A stretch of DNA of 64,000 bases from Bryobacterales bacterium (GTDB lineage: Bacteria > Acidobacteriota > Terriglobia > Bryobacterales > UBA6623), in contig JAJEHF010000207.1 of assembly GCA_022823865.1 (NCBI GenBank), forward strand, positions 1 through 64,000, written 5' to 3'. Below, one piece after another: positions 59,062-64,000 of this stretch. Position numbers and translations under genes: made by a program. The notes under the pieces were generated by a model. The model had not been told where the DNA came from. It did not search any database and saw only the letters and a program-made list of their open reading frames with translations. Within the stretch, counting starts at the first letter, position 1. Every line of letters begins with the position of its first letter.

Positions 59062-62000
59062 TCAGAATATTACCTTCAACCCGAACTGCACTTGGCGCAT
59101 GGGCACGATCGTGTTGACAATCCTGCCCATGGTGGGCGAGAGCACCGTGGTGTCCGGCGGGCCGTAATTGGCCAGATTGAGGACGTTGAAGAACTCCGAG
59201 CGCACCTCCACCCAGCGACTGTCGCCCCAAGCGAAGCGTTTGAAGAGCGAGAAGTCCAGATAGGTCACAGTCTCGGTGTACACCAGTCCGCGCCCGGCGT
59301 TGCCGAAACTCCCGAAGGCGGGCGGTTCGAAAGCGTCCGTGTTGAACCATCTGGCTGAGCTGCGCGAGCCCGCGTTGGGGTCTCCGACCAGATTTGGCCG
59401 CATGTAGCTCCACCAAGCGACAGTATTGCCGATGTTGGCTACGTCGCCGCTGACCACCATGTTGACCGGCTGGCCGCTCCGGGTCTGGAACAGGCTATTG
59501 GCGTGCCAGTTTCCCAGCACCCATGCGGCGGGACCCCTGTTGAATATCCGCTTGCCTTTGCCGGCAGGCAGTTCCCAAACCGAAGACACCGACAGGAAGT
59601 GTGGGACGTTGTAGCCTGCGACTCCCTTGTTGTTTTCCAAGTTGTAGAAGTCCTGCACGTACGAGCTACCGCCCGGGCCGTTCTCGGCGGTAAAGAAGCC
59701 GCTCGCCCCGTTGTCGATGGCGCGCGACCAAGTGTAGGACGCGAGCAGCGAAAAGCCGCCCGAGAACCGTTTGTCGGCCTTGAACTCAAGGCCGTGGTAG
59801 CTGGACCGCCCGCGGTCGTCACCCCAGAACAACGTGGGATAGTGAGGCTGCGGTTTGCTCGCAGCTACTTGTTCCGCAGTGCCCGTACTGGGAGCTGCCG
59901 TGTTGCCAAGCCCTGTGATCTGGAGGCGTCGGCTGATGCTCCCCACGTAGGCCCCGGAGAGCACGAGATTCTGGCTGACTTGCTGTTGCAATTCGACGTT
60001 CCACTGATGGCCGATGGGATTCTTGTTTTCGCGGTCGACGCACCAGCACGTATCGCCCCACGGATTCGGGCCCGGTAGCGGGCTCCCCAGCTTGTTGCGA
60101 AGGTCGTCGATGAATTGGACTGGCTCCCCGACGGCGTTCGCGGGCTGGAAGAAACCATCGTTATTGGGCCACCCGCCTGAGCCTTGCCAAGATTGGTTGA
60201 CCCCCGTTAGCTGGTCAAACACTATGCCGTAGCCAACCCGCAGAACTGACGTAGGATTCATGCTCCAAGCCAAGCCGAATCGGGGCTGCCAGTTGTCCCA
60301 GACGGGGATCGGGCCGATGCTCGTGTGATCAGCGAGTCGGATCTTGTCGCCGTGCAGCACGTCCTGCAGGCCGTCACCCGGAATGCATGGCGCGATGCCT
60401 GCTTGATTGCAGGGCGGAGGCATGGACTCGAGGCCCAGCAGGAATTCCCCCGTGTGAAGGTCTTGGTAGTTCTTGAACCGGCCGGTGGCGGATTCCACGT
60501 CAGGCCACATCAAGTGGTCGAAACGAAGGCCAATATTCAGCGTGAGGTTGGGCCTTATCCTCCACTCGTCCTGTACGTAGGCTCCGAAGGTCTGGTATCC
60601 GAAGAAAATCGATGAGGGCAGTCCGCCTGACACCTGGGACGGGACTCCGAGCAAGGCCGTGGCGACTGGATCACCCGTCGATCCCACCTCGCCTGGCCGG
60701 AGGCCTTGCGTGGGCACTTCGGTGAAGTTGAAGCTGATCCCGCCTGTGGCGTTGGGAGTCAGGGTGTGGCGCAGAGTCTGCGCTCCGAATTTGAGGGTGT
60801 GGTTCCCTCGAATCCAGCTTAGGTTCCCGGTGTAGTGATACTGCTCGTAGTGGAACTCCAGCGGCCCTTCCATCCTTCGCAGTGCCCCCACGTCGCCGCC
60901 TGCAAAGCCGCCGCTGCCGATGGCAATCGAAGGAATCGCACGTACGCCCTCAAGGTTGCCGAAGCCGGCTGCTAGGGCCGGGCCGTCACCGACTTCATCA
61001 TCTGGAATCGTGCCCTGCCGGTAGGGCTCCTTGGCGTAGCCGAAGCTGTGATCCATGATCACGGTCGGAGAGAAGCTATGAAACCAGCCGCCGCCGTAGT
61101 TGACGAACGGGAACTCGCCGACCTCATTGATCAGCTGAGTTGACGGGGTCAGCTGTGCGCCATTGATCTTGCTGTATCGAACCCAAGCCCGGTCCAGCTC
61201 GCTGAACTGGTGGTCAAAGCGGACTTGGAAGTTGTCTGCATTGTTGGTTGCCGCATCTTGGTTGATCACGTTGAATTGCGGATCGCCCTGCAGGTTCGGC
61301 TTGTCGTAATAGCCCCTCAGGTAGGTTTGCATTGTTTGGTTCAGGCGCGAAGACGGGATCACGTTGCCGGGAAACTGGTCACGGATCAATCCCCCGGTAT
61401 CGGGATCCATCCGGGTTGTGAGCGGGTCGAAAATGTTCATGCCGGTGGGCCAGTTGGAGAGGTCCCCGCCCAGCTGAGCATCCGTCGGCACGTAATAGCG
61501 GTTCGACCGTGGATTGCTGAAGCGCCAGCCTTCGTAGGCAAAGTGGAAGAATGTCTTGTTCCTTATGATCGGTCCGCCAACGGCCGCTCCGAACTGGTTC
61601 TGGCGGAACGCCGCGGGCTTCACGTTGAACTCATCCGTGAAAGGATCGCGCGCGTTGAGGGCGTCATTGCGGACGAACTCCCACAGCGAGCCGTGAAACT
61701 CATTGGTGCCGGTCTTGGAGATGACATTGATGATGCCCCCGAGCACACCGCCAAATTCGGCCTTGTCATTGTGCGACTGGACTTTGAACTCTTCGATGGC
61801 GTCGATGATCGGCGGGATGACGTACATGTTGCCGATGTAATTCGTATTGTTGACACCGTCTAGGAGGTGGATGTTCATGCGATTCCACTGCCCGTGGATG
61901 GAGGGGTTGGAGAATGACGCTCCGGGAACCCCGACGTTGGCAAGGTCGTGGCTGCCAATGCCGTTGCTCTGGGCAGTGCTAATGGGAGTTGCGCCCGGCG

Positions 62001-62490
62001 TGAGCGTGAGAAGCTGCGTGAAGTTCCTGCCGTTCAAGGGCAGGTCCTCTACCTGCTTAACGCCAATCACCGTGCCCAGCTCGGAAGTGGACTGCTGGAG
62101 CTGCTCGGCCTGCGCCATCACCTCGATCGTTTCGGTCACATTGCCGACTTCGAGGGCGATATTCTGCGTGACGGTCTGGTTGACGCCCACGTTGAAGGTT
62201 GGCAGCACGGCCGACTTGAAGCCGGTTTGTTCGGAGACGAGCGTGTAGTTGCCTGGCTGCACATTGACGAACACGAAGAAGCCGCTGGCGTTCGCCTCGG
62301 TGGTGACTTCCACCCCGGTTTCGACATTGGAAAGGGTGACCGATGTGCCCGGCACAACCGCCCCGGTCGTGTCGGTAATGGTCCCGTTCACACCTCCAGT
62401 CGTGCTCTGCCCGAACGCGGCGGTGCCAGCGATGACGCAAACCGCCAGCAACTGCGCGGCGCGGCGGAAGAGATGGGGAATCTGAAACAT
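59062..62490 (-). CDS. TonB-dependent receptor with carboxypeptidase-regulatory-like N-terminal domain, second copy
   Basis: The ATG at 62490 has a good ribosome site (CAGGAG) and gives 1,142 residues. It starts with a signal peptide (LFRRAAQLLAVCVIAGTAAFG), then a carboxypeptidase-regulatory-like fold (VNGTITDTTGAVVPGTSVTL), then a plug with VKQVEDLPLNGRNFTQLLTL and VISKTGTNEFHGSLWEFVRN. The barrel ends MRQVQFGLKVIF. Compared with the receptor at 1104-4472 the layout is the same but the sequence is clearly different, so substrates probably differ. It leads an operon with a TPR protein. A longer frame to 62595 has no support. Confidence 0.93.
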   Translation of the reverse strand: MFQIPHLFRRAAQLLAVCVIAGTAAFGQSTTGGVNGTITDTTGAVVPGTSVTLSNVETGVEVTTEANASGFFVFVNVQPGNYTLVSEQTGFKSAVLPTFNVGVNQTVTQNIALEVGNVTETIEVMAQAEQLQQSTSELGTVIGVKQVEDLPLNGRNFTQLLTLTPGATPISTAQSNGIGSHDLANVGVPGASFSNPSIHGQWNRMNIHLLDGVNNTNYIGNMYVIPPIIDAIEEFKVQSHNDKAEFGGVLGGIINVISKTGTNEFHGSLWEFVRNDALNARDPFTDEFNVKPAAFRQNQFGAAVGGPIIRNKTFFHFAYEGWRFSNPRSNRYYVPTDAQLGGDLSNWPTGMNIFDPLTTRMDPDTGGLIRDQFPGNVIPSSRLNQTMQTYLRGYYDKPNLQGDPQFNVINQDAATNNADNFQVRFDHQFSELDRAWVRYSKINGAQLTPSTQLINEVGEFPFVNYGGGWFHSFSPTVIMDHSFGYAKEPYRQGTIPDDEVGDGPALAAGFGNLEGVRAIPSIAIGSGGFAGGDVGALRRMEGPLEFHYEQYHYTGNLSWIRGNHTLKFGAQTLRHTLTPNATGGISFNFTEVPTQGLRPGEVGSTGDPVATALLGVPSQVSGGLPSSIFFGYQTFGAYVQDEWRIRPNLTLNIGLRFDHLMWPDVESATGRFKNYQDLHTGEFLLGLESMPPPCNQAGIAPCIPGDGLQDVLHGDKIRLADHTSIGPIPVWDNWQPRFGLAWSMNPTSVLRVGYGIVFDQLTGVNQSWQGSGGWPNNDGFFQPANAVGEPVQFIDDLRNKLGSPLPGPNPWGDTCWCVDRENKNPIGHQWNVELQQQVSQNLVLSGAYVGSISRRLQITGLGNTAAPSTGTAEQVAASKPQPHYPTLFWGDDRGRSSYHGLEFKADKRFSGGFSLLASYTWSRAIDNGASGFFTAENGPGGSSYVQDFYNLENNKGVAGYNVPHFLSVSSVWELPAGKGKRIFNRGPAAWVLGNWHANSLFQTRSGQPVNMVVSGDVANIGNTVAWWSYMRPNLVGDPNAGSRSSARWFNTDAFEPPAFGSFGNAGRGLVYTETVTYLDFSLFKRFAWGDSRWVEVRSEFFNVLNLANYGPPDTTVLSPTMGRIVNTIVPMRQVQFGLKVIF

Positions 62491-62674
62491 GTTCTCGCTC
62501 CTGATAGGCGGACAGCGTGGGAAATCCGGAGTGCCCCCGTTCAACCAGCCGGCACGTGCCAGTGCCAATGTCGGCGGGCCGCCTAGATCGTACACTCTTC
62601 GGTGGTGGAGCGCAATCGGACCATGGACGGGCCGGGGAGTCCGGCCGTGTTCCCCGGCCTACGCCAAGCCAGAT

Positions 62675-64000
62675 TCACACGCGCGTGACAAACTCCACTA
62701 GGTTGAGCAGTACGCTCGCCACGGCGGCCCACACCGCATCGTCCTCAACAGACTGAGACCTTTCGGCTTCCTCGTTGAAGATCTTTCGTTGCCTGTCGTG
62801 GTACGCAGCCAGCCTTTGCAGCTCGGCGGCGCTGGGTTCCCGCGCCACGCACAGTCGAAACGCATAGCTGAGGCGCTGATCCACCGTTGGCCCGCCCTCG
62901 CGTTGGATCCGTTCTCCCAAGTGCGCGGCAGCTTCTTCAAAGACCGGGTCGTTCAGCAGCGTGAGGGCTTGCAGCGGGGTGGTCGAGCGGTCCCGCTTGC
63001 AGACGACTTGGACATTGTCGGGCGCGTCAAACGTTTCCAGCTGCGGGTACGGCAGCGTGCGCTGGCGAAAGATATACAAGCCTCGCCTGAAGTTGTCCGC
63101 GCCCTCGCTCTGCGGCCACTTCACGAAGTTTCCGAAGCCGATCTCGGTAGCCCCTTCGGGGAGGTACGGCCGCACGCTGGTCCCGCCGATTCGGCGGTCG
63201 AGCAATCCTGCCGCGGCAAAAGCCGAGTCTCGGATAGTCTCGGCAGGTAGCCGGATGCGCGACTGGCGCGCGAGCAGCCGGTTGGCCGGATCGATTTCCG
63301 AGAGGTCCGGGCGGACATCCGAGGACTGCCTATAGGTTGCGGACGTTACGATCAGGCGGATCACGGCCTTCGTGTCCCAGCCGTTCTCCATGAATTCCAC
63401 GGCCAGCCAGTCGAGCAGCTCGGGATGGCTGGGGCGCTCGCCGCGCGTTCCGAAGTCATCGGAAGTCGAGACCAAGCCCGTTCCGAAGTAGCGCTGCCAG
63501 AGCCGATTGACCGTGACCCGCGCCGTGAGGGGGTTGTCGGCAGAGACCAACCACTGGGCCAGCGCGAGGCGGTCGCGCTGGCCGGCCGGCAACGGCGGCA
63601 GGCTCGACGGCGCGGACGGGTCTACCCGAATCCCGGGGTTGCGGTAGTCCCCGCGAACCAAGATCCGAGTATCGGGCGGGTCCGGGTTCTCGGCCATCGT
63701 GTAGGCCTGGGTGAGGGCAGGGTATCGCTCCTGCAATGCCTTGAATTCCCGCTTCAGCTCGGCGAAGTCGAGGTCTTCGAAGCCGGCTGGAGTTTGAAAG
63801 TCGTATCCCCCTACGACGTTCCCTACGAAGTACGCGGACAATCGGTCGCTTTGTTTGGCGGTGCGTTGTTCGGGTGCCGTGCGGACCGTCTCGGCCCCGC
63901 CGTCCAGCTCGAACTCGAGCAGGTCCCACAGGATCTTCCAGATCGGCTCTAGGCTTGTGCCAGGGTCGGTCGCAGCTGCGAGGATGCGACGTTCCCAGTA
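62675..64000 (-). CDS. DUF1549/DUF1553 protein, copy 3, C-terminal part (cut by window edge)
   Basis: The reading frame stays open to the right edge, so only the last 441 residues are visible. They hold the end of the linker (ILWDLLEFELDGG) and a complete DUF1553 domain: [40 protein letters not shown], and TTPLQALTLLNDPVFEEAA. Heme motifs would lie in the missing N-terminal part. Unlike the other two copies it is not followed by DUF1501; the next gene on this strand is the TonB receptor, 184 bp downstream. Confidence 0.88.
   Translation of the reverse strand, partial: YWERRILAAATDPGTSLEPIWKILWDLLEFELDGGAETVRTAPEQRTAKQSDRLSAYFVGNVVGGYDFQTPAGFEDLDFAELKREFKALQERYPALTQAYTMAENPDPPDTRILVRGDYRNPGIRVDPSAPSSLPPLPAGQRDRLALAQWLVSADNPLTARVTVNRLWQRYFGTGLVSTSDDFGTRGERPSHPELLDWLAVEFMENGWDTKAVIRLIVTSATYRQSSDVRPDLSEIDPANRLLARQSRIRLPAETIRDSAFAAAGLLDRRIGGTSVRPYLPEGATEIGFGNFVKWPQSEGADNFRRGLYIFRQRTLPYPQLETFDAPDNVQVVCKRDRSTTPLQALTLLNDPVFEEAAAHLGERIQREGGPTVDQRLSYAFRLCVAREPSAAELQRLAAYHDRQRKIFNEEAERSQSVEDDAVWAAVASVLLNLVEFVTRV

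Noticed and set aside
62500-62595. TGGCAC-containing segment considered as a sigma-54 promoter of the TonB receptor
   Set aside because: The matching -12 element (TTGC) is absent at the required spacing.
1-64000. CRISPR arrays, tRNA and rRNA genes
   Set aside because: No regularly spaced short repeats, no cloverleaf with a G-T-T-C-G-A arm in the right context, and no rRNA-like blocks were seen on reading.

Overview
The window looks like chromosomal DNA from a high-GC member of the Acidobacteriota, probably a Solibacteres/Bryobacterales-type lineage. The assignment rests on gene content only. The markers are two ~1,100-residue TonB-dependent receptors with an N-terminal carboxypeptidase-regulatory-like domain and a C-terminal Phe, a CRTAC/ASPIC-UnbV FG-GAP protein, secreted TPR proteins, three proteins of the PSCyt/DUF1549/DUF1553 type (two followed by DUF1501 partners), and four formylglycine sulfatases. 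Planctomycetes and Verrucomicrobia share some of these families, so the phylum call is moderate. No rRNA, tRNA, CRISPR array or replication origin was recognised.

Layout. 1-4.5 kb: transposase tail, a bacterioferritin lacking most ferroxidase ligands, and a TonB receptor with a clear terminator. 4.7-9.1 kb: a methyltransferase, a two-gene TPR operon, and a divergent FG-GAP/ASPIC gene. 9.1-12.5 kb: an accessory island (Uma2 protein, AbiEi with a truncated AbiEii, broken HicB) bounded by a direct repeat of the 3' end of the FG-GAP gene. 12.5-24.8 kb: sulfatase, M20 peptidase, YchF, a SoxC-like sulfite dehydrogenase with cytochrome c, a DUF1549/DUF1501 pair, and a second sulfatase. 24.8-34 kb: a patchwork of toxin-antitoxin genes, many broken, between a lipoprotein ADP-ribosylglycohydrolase, an alpha/beta hydrolase, a DUF4143 ATPase and an N,N-dimethylformamidase-like protein. 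34-38.5 kb: second DUF1549/DUF1501 pair. 38.4-39.4 kb: a MazEF-like cassette with a frameshifted toxin, between direct repeats made from the junction of two convergent genes. 39.4-45.4 kb: a five-gene sugar-acid operon (enolase-superfamily dehydratase, SDR, DapA-like aldolase, sulfatase, SMP-30 lactonase). 46-57.5 kb: VWA lipoprotein, two PIN toxin-antitoxin modules with palindromic operators, an SSS symporter paired with a GH38-like glycosidase, a fourth sulfatase and a GNAT. 57.6-64 kb: TPR protein, second TonB receptor, and a third, edge-truncated DUF1553 protein.

Taken together, the core genes suggest uptake and breakdown of sulfated, probably algal or animal-type, glycans: outer-membrane receptors, exported sulfatases, an exported GH38 enzyme next to a sodium symporter, and an oxidative (non-phosphorylative) route for the released sugar. 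A sulfite dehydrogenase could handle reduced sulfur. The main structural signal is that accessory toxin-antitoxin cassettes sit at the 3' ends of core genes. In two cases the host gene's 3' end is repeated on the far side of the cassette. Across the window most recognisable toxins are damaged while antitoxins stay open.
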